Shown here: piece after piece, positions 51,530 through 61,974 of the stretch
How the letters are laid out: each line of letters begins with the position of its first letter
How positions within the stretch are numbered: position 1 is the first letter of the stretch
Assembly: GCA_013388555.1 (NCBI GenBank)
Contig: JACAFD010000068.1
Coordinates: 1-64,000, forward strand
Direction of reading: 5' to 3'
DNA from: Nitrospirota bacterium
GTDB lineage: Bacteria > Nitrospirota > Nitrospiria > Nitrospirales > Nitrospiraceae
Length of the DNA: 64,000 nt
Translations under genes and position numbers: made by a program
Notes under the pieces: generated by a model
Databases searched by the model: none
Seen by the model: the letters and a program-made list of their open reading frames with translations, nothing else
Told to the model about the DNA's origin: nothing

Positions 51530-52173
51530 TAGCGACTGATTCAATAAAGATACTTATTATCGACGATCACGAGGTCGTGCGCCGTGGTGTGAAACAGATC
51601 CTTGAAGAAAACTTCCTGTATGTCGAGGTTGGGGAAGCCAATACCGGTGCGAAGGGGATTGCCGCAGTGCGGAAGGAATCCTGGGATCTGGTCATCGTGG
51701 ATATCAGCCTTCCTGATCAGAGCGGGTTAGAACTCCTGGGTGTGCTACGCAGCACTGCGCCCCAACTCCCTCTGATGATCTTGAGCCTGCACTCTGAGGA
51801 GCAATATGCCGTTCGTGCGTTTCGTGCCGGGGCTATGGCCTATCTCACCAAAAACACCGCGCCAGAAGAACTGGCCAGAGCAGTCAAGCAGGTGTTGAGT
51901 GGCAAGAAGTATGTCCCCGCTTCCATCGGAGCGCGCTTGGCCGGTAATCTGAGTATGAGTCCATCCGGTCCTGAACTTCATACATTGTCCAAGCGAGAAC
52001 TCGAAGTTCTTGCATTGTTAGCCCAGGGCCAGTCCATTAAACACATCGCGCAGTCCCTGACTCTCAGCATCAAGACCGTGAGTACCTATCGAGCCCGTCT
52101 CCTGGACAAGCTGCAACTCACGACCACCGCCGAATTGATCCGCTACGCCCTCGACCACCACCTGGTCGATTAG
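51526..52173 (+). CDS. NarL/FixJ-family response regulator
   Basis: ILIIDDHEVVRRGVKQIL, VIVDISLPDQSGLELL, LSKRELEVLALLAQGQSIKHIAQSLTLSIKTVSTYRARLLDKL. Confidence 0.96.
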   Translation: MIATDSIKILIIDDHEVVRRGVKQILEENFLYVEVGEANTGAKGIAAVRKESWDLVIVDISLPDQSGLELLGVLRSTAPQLPLMILSLHSEEQYAVRAFRAGAMAYLTKNTAPEELARAVKQVLSGKKYVPASIGARLAGNLSMSPSGPELHTLSKRELEVLALLAQGQSIKHIAQSLTLSIKTVSTYRARLLDKLQLTTTAELIRYALDHHLVD

Positions 52174-52211
52174 CAGGATGCGGGAAAGTCCGCCAGCGCC
52201 GGTCTCGACAT

Positions 52212-52264
52212 CCGTGAAGCGTCGTTCGTTTCAGGATTCGGACGTTTCACGCTTCACGAACGAC
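52212..52264. repeat. 7-bp-period inverted element (GTGAAGC / GTTTCAC)
   Basis: GTGAAGC GTCGTTC GTTTCAG ... GTTTCAC GCTTCAC GAACGAC. Confidence 0.65.
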
Positions 52265-52315
52265 AGGGTCGTTCGAATTGACAGCTTGCTTCCTCGCCAA
52301 CTAGGATAGCGGGCT

Positions 52316-52879
52316 GTGAGTCAATCCAATCCTTTAGAAACCGCTGCATTGAAGCATCCCCACGCTCCCGGCAGCCGCGTCGAGCACGTATTTGAAACAA
52401 TCGTGTTCGCCAGCCGATGGATCCAGGCACCGCTCTATGGCGGCCTCATCGTGGCTGAGCTGCTCTACGCATACAAGTTTCTCGTTGAACTATGGGAGAT
52501 GATCCGCCATATCGATCAGCAACAAGAGACCGTCTTCATGTTGGGTGTTCTGGGCTTGATAGACGTCACAATGGTGGCGAACCTGCTCACGATGGTGATC
52601 ATCGGAGGCTACGCCACATTCGTGAGCAAGCTAGATCTGGAGGGTCATGCAGATCGACCAGACTGGTTAACCCACATCGACCCCGGCACTATCAAGATCA
52701 AACTCGCAGCGTCGTTGATCGGTATCTCCAGCATTCATCTTCTCAAATCGTTCGTCGACATCGCGAATGAAAACCCCGAGCACATCAAGTGGAAGATCTT
52801 TATCCATCTGACCTTTCTCGGCTCCGCTATCCTCCTCGCATGGACCGATAAGATTATGCAGAAAGACAAAAAGCACTGA
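52316..52879 (+). CDS. YqhA/TIGR00645-family membrane protein
   Basis: VFASRWIQAPLYGGLIVAELLYAYKFLVELW; LLTMVIIGGYATFVSKL; GTG start. Confidence 0.9.
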   Translation: MSQSNPLETAALKHPHAPGSRVEHVFETIVFASRWIQAPLYGGLIVAELLYAYKFLVELWEMIRHIDQQQETVFMLGVLGLIDVTMVANLLTMVIIGGYATFVSKLDLEGHADRPDWLTHIDPGTIKIKLAASLIGISSIHLLKSFVDIANENPEHIKWKIFIHLTFLGSAILLAWTDKIMQKDKKH

Positions 52880-53028
52880 GGCGAAAAAGGCGTTGACAGG
52901 TGAGAAAAGCCACAGGGCCGGATACCTCGCACCGATTCACGCGCTGATCAAACGCTTGCGGGAATCGCGACAGCCCCAAGCGGACTCACGCCGAACGCCA
53001 AGTAATCGTAGGTGTGACCGTCTCCTGC

Positions 53029-55494
53029 CTATTGCCAAGCCTGTGTGAGCGCGCCTCTGCCGTCCTGCCAGTGCGGGGTCCAGGCGAGGGCAACGAGTTT
53101 CACAGCGATGTTGGCTTTGGCAGGTTTGATGGCAATCGATTCGAGCTGTTCGCTCAATGGATCAGTCGCAGCGGCCAGTGTATCGCTTTCAGATTTGAAC
53201 TGAGATTCGAGGTCTGCCAGCTGCTGCTGAAGCGCCGCGACGTTCTCTTCGGCTTGGCCGACATCCTTCGACTCTTTCATGACTCGCCCCGCGCTGCGAA
53301 CCGCGGTGGTGGCTCGACCGATATTGGCTGCGCTGATTGTTTTGCGGCCTAAGAATGCACCGAGGATCGACGCCCCGACTGAAATCGCTGCCTGAACCTG
53401 GCTGGAGCGGGCCTCATTCTGCTGCCGTGCCTTCATCTGCTCGGCGCGCCTAATGCGATCTTGAAGCGTCGTGATCTTTGTCGCGTATTTTTGTCGGAGC
53501 AACTCCGCTCCCTTGTCTCGCTGCTCACGGCCAGATTGTTGGAGTCTCACGCGGAAGTCCCGTTCCGACTCTCCCGGCTTGGAGACCTCTTTCGTGCTCG
53601 GGCTCTTGAACACATCTACTTTCTGCGTGCGGAAGAGCCAGCCGCCGAAATCCTTGTTCCAATCGGTATAACTCTTCGACTTCCCGGCACCGGCGTGGAG
53701 CGGAAGGAACCGGGCATCGCCCTCAGGCGCCTGTTCCAGATCCGCCACGGCGAGATCCGCTACGGCTGCATGATCCCAATCGACCGCCACCGCGCCGTCG
53801 GTAAAGGGCACAAGCACCGTGATGTCTTGCGTCGTATCGATACCACTCTTCGCATCGGAGAAGCGGACCTGAGAGGATCCCAACAGCATCGGCCTATACA
53901 TGAGTTCACTGCCCTCTGGCTTGGAACCGCGCAGCGGCACAAAGTGCTGCGGCACATCTGGAGGCAACATCGGGCGGGATGTCGGCGGAGCAGATGGTGT
54001 GATTCCTGTCGTTTCACGTTTCACGCCTAACGTGTCACGTCTTCTCGGGTCCATGAGCACCTTGATCTGCGTTCTCGTAAGGGGGCCGCGCAGGTAGGAC
54101 AGGCACCAGCGGGTTTCGAACACGACCGGCCCGTCTTCGTGCACATTGTTCATCAGAAACACTCTGGCGCCAAGCCCTGCCAGAGTCTGTTCCATTCGTC
54201 CCTTATCGAACGTCTTCCCGGCGCTGGAGGAGGCCCCTTCCAATCCTTCAAGCACCCGCGCCTTGTCGCGCTCGGTCTGCAGCCGGCCGATGAACCAGGT
54301 GCCGGTGTTTGCGAGTCCCTTGTAATCGAGATCGACCGGATTCTGTGTGGCCAGCACGACACCGAGTCCAAAGGCTCGGGCCTGTTTGAGCAGTGTCATG
54401 AGCGGCAATTTGGATGGCGGATTGGCCACCGGAGGGAAGTAACCGAAGATCTCATCCATATAGAGGAGGGCCCGCAGGCTTGTTGTCCCTGATTGTGCCC
54501 TCATCCAACCAACCATCTGGCTCAACAGCAGGGTCACGAAAAACATGCGTTCGGCGTCGTTTAGATGTGCGATGGAAAAGATTGCCAGGCGGGGTTTGCC
54601 GACCGATGTATAGAGCAACTGCTGGATGTCCAGCGCCTCGCCTTCCAGCCAGGCTTGGAATCCTGGTGCTGCGAGCAGATTGTTCAATTTCATCGCCAGC
54701 GCAAATCGGTCTTTCGACGGAAAGAACGAATCGACATCCATGACGCCGATCTTAGAAACCGGCGGTGATTGGATGGCTTGAATGAGCGTGGCGAGGTCGA
54801 GATCTTCCTCTTTCATCCACGTGTGATTGAGAATCGTCGAAAGCAGGATATGCTCGCGGCTTTGGATCGGATCGGCTTCGATCCCAAGCAGACCGAGCAG
54901 GCTGGTCACAGTCGTGCTAATGCGTTCGCGGAGAAGCTCTCCGTCCTCGCGTACATCAGTAGACGGCGCGGCAAATGATTTTAAAATGGAGACGGGTAAA
55001 CCGGCGTTGCTGCCCGGCGTATAAATGGCGACCTCGGCTGCGTCACGCAACCGCTGAATCCGCGCGCCGTCCTGCTGCCAGCTTCCTAATCCCTTCGCCC
55101 ACAGTTCAGCCTGTGCCTTGGCATAGTCGGCTGGCGACAGTCCATTCTTTCGCGCATCATCTTCATTGATCCAGGGATAAAAATCCTCGCCCTTCAGACT
55201 TGGAAAAGTCAGCATCAAATTGCCGAGGTCACCCTTGGGGTCGATAATGATGGCAGGAATGTTATCGATCGCCGCTTCTTCAAGAAGCGAGAGGCACAGA
55301 CCGGTCTTGCCGCTTCCGGTCATGCCGACGCAGACCGCATGGGTCACTAAATCTTTCGAATCGTACAGCAGCCAGCCCGGCTTCGGCTGCTTGGCCGCCA
55401 GGTCATAGGGTCGTCCCAGATAAAAGACGCCGAGCTTTTCAAAGTCCTGCGTGACCGGCTGCGCTTGTGCTGCTGGCTTCTTCACCTTAGCCAT
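53029..55494 (-). CDS. HerA-like/DUF853-type ATPase
   Basis: VCVGMTGSGKTGLCLSLLEEAAIDNIPAIIIDPKGDLGNLML; YMDEIFGYFPPVANPPSKLPLMTLLKQARAFGLGVVLATQNPVDLDYKGLAN. Confidence 0.9.
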   Translation of the reverse strand: MAKVKKPAAQAQPVTQDFEKLGVFYLGRPYDLAAKQPKPGWLLYDSKDLVTHAVCVGMTGSGKTGLCLSLLEEAAIDNIPAIIIDPKGDLGNLMLTFPSLKGEDFYPWINEDDARKNGLSPADYAKAQAELWAKGLGSWQQDGARIQRLRDAAEVAIYTPGSNAGLPVSILKSFAAPSTDVREDGELLRERISTTVTSLLGLLGIEADPIQSREHILLSTILNHTWMKEEDLDLATLIQAIQSPPVSKIGVMDVDSFFPSKDRFALAMKLNNLLAAPGFQAWLEGEALDIQQLLYTSVGKPRLAIFSIAHLNDAERMFFVTLLLSQMVGWMRAQSGTTSLRALLYMDEIFGYFPPVANPPSKLPLMTLLKQARAFGLGVVLATQNPVDLDYKGLANTGTWFIGRLQTERDKARVLEGLEGASSSAGKTFDKGRMEQTLAGLGARVFLMNNVHEDGPVVFETRWCLSYLRGPLTRTQIKVLMDPRRRDTLGVKRETTGITPSAPPTSRPMLPPDVPQHFVPLRGSKPEGSELMYRPMLLGSSQVRFSDAKSGIDTTQDITVLVPFTDGAVAVDWDHAAVADLAVADLEQAPEGDARFLPLHAGAGKSKSYTDWNKDFGGWLFRTQKVDVFKSPSTKEVSKPGESERDFRVRLQQSGREQRDKGAELLRQKYATKITTLQDRIRRAEQMKARQQNEARSSQVQAAISVGASILGAFLGRKTISAANIGRATTAVRSAGRVMKESKDVGQAEENVAALQQQLADLESQFKSESDTLAAATDPLSEQLESIAIKPAKANIAVKLVALAWTPHWQDGRGALTQAWQ
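54011..54040. repeat. 7-bp-period words inside the HerA-like CDS
   Basis: GTTTCAC GTTTCAC GCCTAAC GTGTCAC; encodes DTLGVKRETT on the minus strand. Confidence 0.75.
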
Positions 55495-55513
55495 GGCTGT
55501 GCTCCCTGGGATA

Positions 55514-55604
55514 GTTGGTCAATAGTCACTGGTCATTGGACGATGAGTGGAGCTTGTCTTTCTCTCATCCATCGACCATTGACCGATGACTTTGTGGTCA
55601 TTTC
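55514..55604. repeat. Heptad inverted element (E10)
   Basis: GTCAATA GTCACTG GTCATTG ... CGACCATTGACCGATGAC. Confidence 0.8.
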
Positions 55605-55793
55605 ACCACTCTTTGAAGATTACGAAGACCGCCCCGACCATCATGGCAAGACCCGCAATATAATTCCATTTTAGTTCTTCCTTCAGGTAGACCACCGAAA
55701 AGACGCACAACACGACAAGGGTAATCACTTCCCGGATGGTTTTCAATTGCGCAGCGCTGAACTGGTAGTGTCCGATGCGATTCGCCGGCTTCG
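55603..55793 (-). pseudogene. 5'-truncated DMT/DUF486-type membrane protein
   Basis: Manual translation: PANRIGHYQFSAAQLKTIREVITLVVLCVFSVVYLKEELKWNYIAGLAMMVGAVFVIFKEW*, C-terminal part only. Confidence 0.75.
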
Positions 55794-55839
55794 ATGAGCC
55801 GATCGAGCAGTCCGCGATTCGCCTGTCGCCGTGCCCGGT

Positions 55840-57579
55840 TCAGTGCCCGGATGCGGTCGTGGCGCCGATGCCGGTCTCCGACCTCACTTGTTGGGCCAGA
55901 AAGCCGCCACGGTCCTTTGCCGCCTGGCTGCTTCGGTCAAGGATCGAGAACAACCAGATGCCTACGACACCGATCGTCATCGAGAACAGCGCCGGCGAGG
56001 TATACGGGAACAACGCGCTGCCTTTCGGATAGCCCAAGGTGGCTTCCCACACCGACGGCGACACGATCGTGAGCAGCACCGACGAAATCAATCCGAGAAA
56101 ACCGCCGATGACAGCGCCGCGGGTCGTGCAGTCTTTCCACAACACTGACATGAACAACACCGGGAAGTTGGCCGATGCCGCGATCGCGAATGCCAGGGAC
56201 ACCATGAACGCAATATTCTCTTTCTCGAACACGATACCCAGCAACACAGCCAGGATTCCCAGCGCCACCGTGGTCATCCGCGAAATCCGCAACTCGGAAG
56301 GGCTGTCGGCCTTGCCGCCTTTGATAGCCGTCGCGTACAGGTCGTGCGACACTGCTGACGCACCCGACAGCGTAAGACCTGCAACGACCGCCAGGATGGT
56401 AGCGAATGCCACGGCCGAGATGAAGCCGAGAAACACATTGCCACCCATCGCGTTGGCCAGGTGCACCGCCGCCATGTTGCTGCCGCCCTTGAGCGCGCCG
56501 TTGGCATCGAGGAACTCCGGGTTGGTCAGCACGAAGGTGATTGCGCCGAAACCGATGATGAAGGTCAGCAGGTAGAAATAGCCGATCCATCCGGTCGCCC
56601 ACATCACCGACTTGCGTGCTTCCTTGGCGCTCGGTACCGTGAAAAAGCGCATCAGGATGTGCGGCAGGCCGGCCGTGCCGAACATCAGCGCCATGCCGAA
56701 CGAGATCGCCGAGATCGGGTCCTTGACGAAGTTGCCAGGCCCCATGATCGACTGACCGGCAGCCGCCGCTTCCGCCGATGTCTTGCCCGCGGCTATGGCC
56801 AGGCCGGATTTGATCTCGACCGCTTGGGCAAACATCGCCTCCAGGCTGAAGCCGAAATTCAGCAGCACCATGAAAGCCATGAAGGTTGCACCGCCCAGCA
56901 GCATGCAGGCCTTGATGATCTGCACCCAGGTGGTTGCTGTCATGCCGCCGAACAACACGTAGACCATCATCAGCGCGCCGACGATGACAACCGCCATCCA
57001 GTATTCGAGACCGAACAGGAGCTTGATCAACTGGCCGGCGCCAACCATCTGTGCGATCAGGTAGAACGCCACCACCACCAGCGTGCCCGAGGCCGCGAAG
57101 ATGCGGATCGGCGCCTGCTTGAAGCGGAAGGCGGCGACATCGGCGAAGGTGAACTTGCCGAGGTTGCGCAGGCGCTCGGCCATCAGGAACGTGAGTACCG
57201 GCCAGCCGACCAAAAAGCCGATCGAGTAGATGAGGCCGTCGTAGCCACTGGCCATCACCGCTGCCGAAATACCCAGGAACGATGCCGCAGACATGAAGTC
57301 ACCGGCAATCGCCAGACCGTTCTGGAAGCCCGTAATGCCCCCACCTGCTGTATAAAACACAGCCGCCGACTTGGTTCGAGCCGCTGCCCATTTCGTGATA
57401 AACAGCGTGAGCAATACAAACACACCGAACATGCAGATCGCCGTCCAATTGATCGCCTGCTTCTGTGCCTGGCCCACATCCGGGCCGGCGGCATACACCG
57501 GTGCAGCAACAATAAACAGCGCAGCCACGGTCAGTCCGGAACGCACTGCGTCGGGATACGTGCGATGCAAGCTGATCAT
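55840..57579 (-). CDS. actP: Sodium:solute symporter, cation/acetate symporter ActP-like
   Basis: [58 protein letters not shown]; start overlaps DUF485 stop (ATGA). Confidence 0.92.
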   Translation of the reverse strand: MISLHRTYPDAVRSGLTVAALFIVAAPVYAAGPDVGQAQKQAINWTAICMFGVFVLLTLFITKWAAARTKSAAVFYTAGGGITGFQNGLAIAGDFMSAASFLGISAAVMASGYDGLIYSIGFLVGWPVLTFLMAERLRNLGKFTFADVAAFRFKQAPIRIFAASGTLVVVAFYLIAQMVGAGQLIKLLFGLEYWMAVVIVGALMMVYVLFGGMTATTWVQIIKACMLLGGATFMAFMVLLNFGFSLEAMFAQAVEIKSGLAIAAGKTSAEAAAAGQSIMGPGNFVKDPISAISFGMALMFGTAGLPHILMRFFTVPSAKEARKSVMWATGWIGYFYLLTFIIGFGAITFVLTNPEFLDANGALKGGSNMAAVHLANAMGGNVFLGFISAVAFATILAVVAGLTLSGASAVSHDLYATAIKGGKADSPSELRISRMTTVALGILAVLLGIVFEKENIAFMVSLAFAIAASANFPVLFMSVLWKDCTTRGAVIGGFLGLISSVLLTIVSPSVWEATLGYPKGSALFPYTSPALFSMTIGVVGIWLFSILDRSSQAAKDRGGFLAQQVRSETGIGATTASGH

Positions 57580-57884
57580 TTCAGCAACTCTTTGGCAATG
57601 GCGTCGGACAACGCATCGAACTCGCGGTTCGCGCGATTCACGTAGTAAGCGGTGATCACGATCGTGAACACAATGACGCCAAAGCCGATCGGAATGCCCA
57701 TGGTCATCACGCCGGCGCCAAGTTTCTGTGACAGAAAGCTCTTGTTGAACGCCACCAGCAGAATGAAGCCGTAGTAGGCGATCATCATCACCAGGGTCAG
57801 CCACCAGCCGAAGCGGGTTCGCTTGGTTTTTAAAGCTTTATAGTTCGGATTGTTCGCAATTCGCGTGACTAACTCAGCATCCAC
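57576..57884 (-). CDS. DUF485-family small membrane protein
   Basis: [30 protein letters not shown]...[28 protein letters not shown]. Confidence 0.92.
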   Translation of the reverse strand: MDAELVTRIANNPNYKALKTKRTRFGWWLTLVMMIAYYGFILLVAFNKSFLSQKLGAGVMTMGIPIGFGVIVFTIVITAYYVNRANREFDALSDAIAKELLK

Positions 57885-58529
57885 AGCGCTTCTCCGAAGT
57901 CATTCCTGTAATGCCGATCCGACCCTGCAAAGATGTTTGCGTCGCCAGCTGCGTCACACCCATGCCGGGAGCGACCTGCATACGGACTCCCGGCGAACGC
58001 TATTGCGTGATCAGCGGCGAGGCACCCACGACGGCATTGTCACGTTAACGTAGCTGTCTTGCAATAATCCGATGATTTCTATGCACCGCTACCCCCGCCA
58101 TCGGTTTCCCATCGTCGTGATCAGTCACAACTTTCCCTTCTTCTCTCAACGGGGAGGAACGGAATATACGTCTTTTCGGGTGGCGCTGATCCGGGGAGCC
58201 AGACCGCTTGGGATTTCGTCATTTTTAAAGGGTGGCCCGATGAGTCTCCGACTGCGCGCGGCGTTCTCACCCGCCCACCCACTGGCACGCCGAGACGTGC
58301 CATGAGCCCGGGCGAGGGCCTTCCCAGGGCGCGCGTTGCGCGAGCAAAGGGACTAACGGGCTACCCCTTCTTTTCCTACACCGGGCGGGGTGCGAGGACG
58401 AGCGGTGAGCAACGACAGGAACCACACCGCTGCATTCCTGATGGGGAGCAGGCACCTTTCAGCGGAATCCAATTGCGAACAGGGACAGGCACCCTCCTCA
58501 GCCATGAGGCAACGGAGGGAGCCAGTCCC

Positions 58530-61037
58530 CTACACCCCGGCCTCTTTTAGCACTTGTCCCGTATACGATCGCTTCGACTTCGCAATCTCTTTCGGCGGCC
58601 CTTCCGTGACGATCTCTCCACCCCGATCGCCACCCTCAGGGCCGAGATCAATGATCCAATCGGCGTTCTTGATCACGTCGAGATTATGTTCAATTACCAC
58701 TACGGTGTTGCCGGCTTCAACGAGCCGATCCAGCACATCCAACAGCCGTTGCACATCGGCGAAATGAAGCCCGGTCGTCGGTTCATCCAAGATGTACATC
58801 GTGCGTCCGGTCGAACGTTTCGACAGTTCGCGCGAGAGTTTGACCCGCTGCGCCTCGCCCCCTGACAGTGTGGTCGCGGACTGGCCGAGCTTCACATAGT
58901 GCAGTCCGACGTCGTGCAGGGTGTCAAGTTTCCGCTTGATGAAGGGGATATGTTCAAAAAACTCCACGGCATCGTCGACCGTCATATTCAACACGTCGGC
59001 GATGCTCTTGCCCTTATGGTGAATCTCCATCGTCTCGCGGTTGTACCGCTGGCCCTTGCAGACCTCGCAGGTCACGTAGACATCGGGCAGAAAATGCATC
59101 TCGATCTTGATCAACCCGTCCCCCTGGCAGGCCTCACAGCGGCCGCCCTTCACATTGAAACTATAGCGGCCGGGCTTGTACCCCCGCACGCGGGACTCGG
59201 GTAGATTCGAATAGAGATCCCGGATGAAACCGAACAGGCCGGTATAGGTTGCCGGATTCGAGCGCGGAGTCCGGCCGATCGGGGACTGATCAATGTCAAT
59301 CACTTTGTCCAGCGCGTCGGCGCCCAACAGCTGCTTGCAGCCGTCGATCTTGGGTTTTTTGTGATAGAGCAACTGCGAGAGAGAATGGAACAGTACTTCA
59401 AGCACCAGCGTGCTCTTTCCTGACCCGGACACGCCAGTGACACAGGTGAGCAGACCGAGGGGAATCTTGGCGGTCATTCCCTTGAGATTGTGTTTTGTGG
59501 CCCCCACGATGGACAACAGCCCCTTGGCTTTGCGCTGACGGCGGGGCAAGCTCACCATCTGCGTGCCACGGAGATACTGGCCTGTCAGCGAATCAAGATT
59601 ACCCATGACGTCAGTCGGCGTGCCCTGGGCGATGACCTGGCCACCCTGCGTACCGGCCCCCGGTCCCATATCCAGCAGATGGTCCGCCGCCATCATGGTT
59701 TCCGCATCATGCTCGACCACCACCACCGTGTTTCCCAGGTCCCGCAGGCGAAGCAGGGTCTGAAGCAACCGCCGATTATCCCGTTGATGGAGACCGATAG
59801 ACGGTTCGTCGAGAATGTAGAGCACGCCGACCAGGCCGGAACCGATTTGCGTGGCAAGCCTGATGCGCTGGCCCTCTCCACCGGACAATGTAGCGGCTGC
59901 CCGATCCAAGGTCAGATAATCCAGGCCGACATTGACCAGGAACCCGAGCCGTTCGCGAATTTCTTTCAAAATCCGGTGGCCAATGAGCCGTTCGCGCTCG
60001 GTGAATGTTAGCGAATTGAAGAAGTCGGCAGCCGCTCGCACGGAGATATGTGTGACCTCCGCGATCGACTGCGTCGCAACCTTGACGGACAGGCTCTCAG
60101 GCCGCAGTCGGGCGCCATTGCAGACTCCACAGGTCTCTAGCAAGGTGAAATCTTCATCATCTGGACAGCCGGGCGTCATGGCGTAGCCGATGCCGTCGCA
60201 GGCCGGGCAGGCCCCATGGGGGCTGTTGAACGAAAACACGCGTGGCGTGATTTCAGGATAACTGACGCCGCAGCGGATGCAGGCGAGCTTCTCACTATAA
60301 AGCGACAGGCTCCCGTTGTCCGTCAACACGCCGACCAACCCACCGGCGAGTTTCAACGAGGTCTCCACCGAATCGGCCAACCGTTGCATCAGCGCATCAC
60401 CGGCCTTCATCACCAACCGATCAACGACGATCTCGATTGTGTGTTTCTTCTGTTTGTCGAGCGTGATGTCCTCGCCCAGATCGACGATCTTGCCGTCGAC
60501 GCGAGCACGGACATAACCAGCCCGGCGCATGTCGAGGAGTTCTTTTCGATACTCTCCCTTCCTGCTGCGGACGATCGGGGCCAATAGTTGGAATTTGCTC
60601 CCCTCCGGCAACAGGCCAATGGCGTCGACCATCTGCTGCACGGTCTGTGCGGTGATTTCTTCGCCGCACTGAAAGCAGGAGGGGCGTCCGACCCGGGCGA
60701 AGAGGAGACGGAGATAGTCGTAAATCTCCGTGACGGTTCCGACCGTAGACCGGGGGTTGTGGCTGGTGCTCTTCTGTTCGATGGAAATGGCCGGCGAGAG
60801 CCCTTCGATCGAATCGACGTCTGGCTTGCCCATCTGTTCGAGGAACTGGCGGGCGTATGCGGACAACGATTCGACATACCGCCGTTGCCCCTCGGCATAG
60901 ATCGTGTCGAAGGCCAGCGATGACTTGCCCGACCCGCTCAGCCCCGTGATCACGACGAGCTGGTCGCGCGGGATCGTGACGTCGATGTTCTTGAGGTTGT
61001 GCTCTCGGGCCCCTTTAATGACGATTGAGTTGTGCAT
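58530..61037 (-). CDS. uvrA: Excinuclease ABC subunit A (short form)
   Basis: [76 protein letters not shown]; second ABC half [15 protein letters not shown]. Confidence 0.97.
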   Translation of the reverse strand: MHNSIVIKGAREHNLKNIDVTIPRDQLVVITGLSGSGKSSLAFDTIYAEGQRRYVESLSAYARQFLEQMGKPDVDSIEGLSPAISIEQKSTSHNPRSTVGTVTEIYDYLRLLFARVGRPSCFQCGEEITAQTVQQMVDAIGLLPEGSKFQLLAPIVRSRKGEYRKELLDMRRAGYVRARVDGKIVDLGEDITLDKQKKHTIEIVVDRLVMKAGDALMQRLADSVETSLKLAGGLVGVLTDNGSLSLYSEKLACIRCGVSYPEITPRVFSFNSPHGACPACDGIGYAMTPGCPDDEDFTLLETCGVCNGARLRPESLSVKVATQSIAEVTHISVRAAADFFNSLTFTERERLIGHRILKEIRERLGFLVNVGLDYLTLDRAAATLSGGEGQRIRLATQIGSGLVGVLYILDEPSIGLHQRDNRRLLQTLLRLRDLGNTVVVVEHDAETMMAADHLLDMGPGAGTQGGQVIAQGTPTDVMGNLDSLTGQYLRGTQMVSLPRRQRKAKGLLSIVGATKHNLKGMTAKIPLGLLTCVTGVSGSGKSTLVLEVLFHSLSQLLYHKKPKIDGCKQLLGADALDKVIDIDQSPIGRTPRSNPATYTGLFGFIRDLYSNLPESRVRGYKPGRYSFNVKGGRCEACQGDGLIKIEMHFLPDVYVTCEVCKGQRYNRETMEIHHKGKSIADVLNMTVDDAVEFFEHIPFIKRKLDTLHDVGLHYVKLGQSATTLSGGEAQRVKLSRELSKRSTGRTMYILDEPTTGLHFADVQRLLDVLDRLVEAGNTVVVIEHNLDVIKNADWIIDLGPEGGDRGGEIVTEGPPKEIAKSKRSYTGQVLKEAGV

Positions 61038-61108
61038 CAGGGGCGGGATTATAGCATGAGGCCTTCACTGTCTTGACAAACCCGGAAGGCGGGTGCTACC
61101 ACGCTCTG

Positions 61109-61891
61109 ATGGTGCATGTGGATACACCCCCCGTTCAGAAGGGTACCGACACTCCGGCGGCTCCGCTTGCCGTTTCGACTTGGTCCGGCAGAGCCCGCGA
61201 GGATGCCGTCCAGCGGATGTTTACGTCGATCGCTAGCGTCTACGACCTCAACAACACGCTCCTGAGTTTTGGATTACACTATCGGTGGAAGAAAATTACA
61301 GCCTCCTATGTGCCTGTTACAACAGAAGGTCGGGCACTCGACGTCGGCTCCGGCACAGCCGATCTTGCGCTCTTGATCGAACCGCGTATGGGAGCAAAGG
61401 GTCGCGTCATCGCCTCGGACCTGAACCACGCCATGCTCGTCGAGGGGCTCAAGAAAGTGACCGGGCGGGGCCTGGGGCAGAGGATTACCTGCCTTGAGGC
61501 CAATGCCGAGCATTTAGGGTTTCCCGATAGGACTTTCCATGCCGTGACCACGGGGTTTTGTATGAGGAACGTCGGCGATCTTAGGCAAGCGCTCTCTGAC
61601 ATTCACCGTATTCTGCAACCGGATGGACGTTTTGTGTGCCTGGAGTTTTCCCGACCGATCTTCGGGTGGCTGCGGGCGCTGTACGACTGGTACTCGTTCC
61701 GGCTTCTTCCCTGGATCGGCACGAAAGTGGCGCATGACACGACCGGCGTCTATGAATATCTCCCTGCCTCCATTCGAAACTTCCCGGATCAGGAAAGATT
61801 AAAGCAGATGCTCTTAGACGCAGGTTTTCGTCAGGTTACCTATCGCAACTTGAGCGGCGGGATCGTGGCGATCCATGTGGCAACAAAATAA
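61109..61891 (+). CDS. ubiE: Demethylmenaquinone methyltransferase / UbiE family
   Basis: VQRMFTSIASVYDLNNTLLSFGLHYRWKK; ALDVGSGTADLAL; FCMRNVGDLRQALSDIHRILQPDGRFVCLEFSRP; ORF extends to 61073. Confidence 0.95.
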   Translation: MVHVDTPPVQKGTDTPAAPLAVSTWSGRAREDAVQRMFTSIASVYDLNNTLLSFGLHYRWKKITASYVPVTTEGRALDVGSGTADLALLIEPRMGAKGRVIASDLNHAMLVEGLKKVTGRGLGQRITCLEANAEHLGFPDRTFHAVTTGFCMRNVGDLRQALSDIHRILQPDGRFVCLEFSRPIFGWLRALYDWYSFRLLPWIGTKVAHDTTGVYEYLPASIRNFPDQERLKQMLLDAGFRQVTYRNLSGGIVAIHVATK

Positions 61892-61965
61892 CCGTGAGCG
61901 TTAGACGTGAAACGTAAGGCGACAGGAATGACCGATTCCACCCCTTACCCCTTACCCCTCACGAA
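61892..61965. repeat. 7-bp-period inverted element (GTGAAAC/GTAAGGC; CCCCTTA)
   Basis: GTTAGAC GTGAAAC GTAAGGC ... CCCCTTA CCCCTTA CCCCTCA CGAAG. Confidence 0.7.
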
Positions 61966-61974
61966 GTAACCATT

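Noticed and set aside
24191-55604. CRISPR array interpretation of the heptad repeats
   Set aside because: Units are 7 bp, degenerate, without spacers, dispersed as inverted arms; no cas genes.
56461-57645. 394-aa ORF on + strand
   Set aside because: Antisense to actP; Arg/His-rich shadow translation without family motifs.
58072-58529. Small ORFs between DUF485 and uvrA
   Set aside because: Arg/Pro/Gly-rich translations, no conserved motif; probably non-coding.
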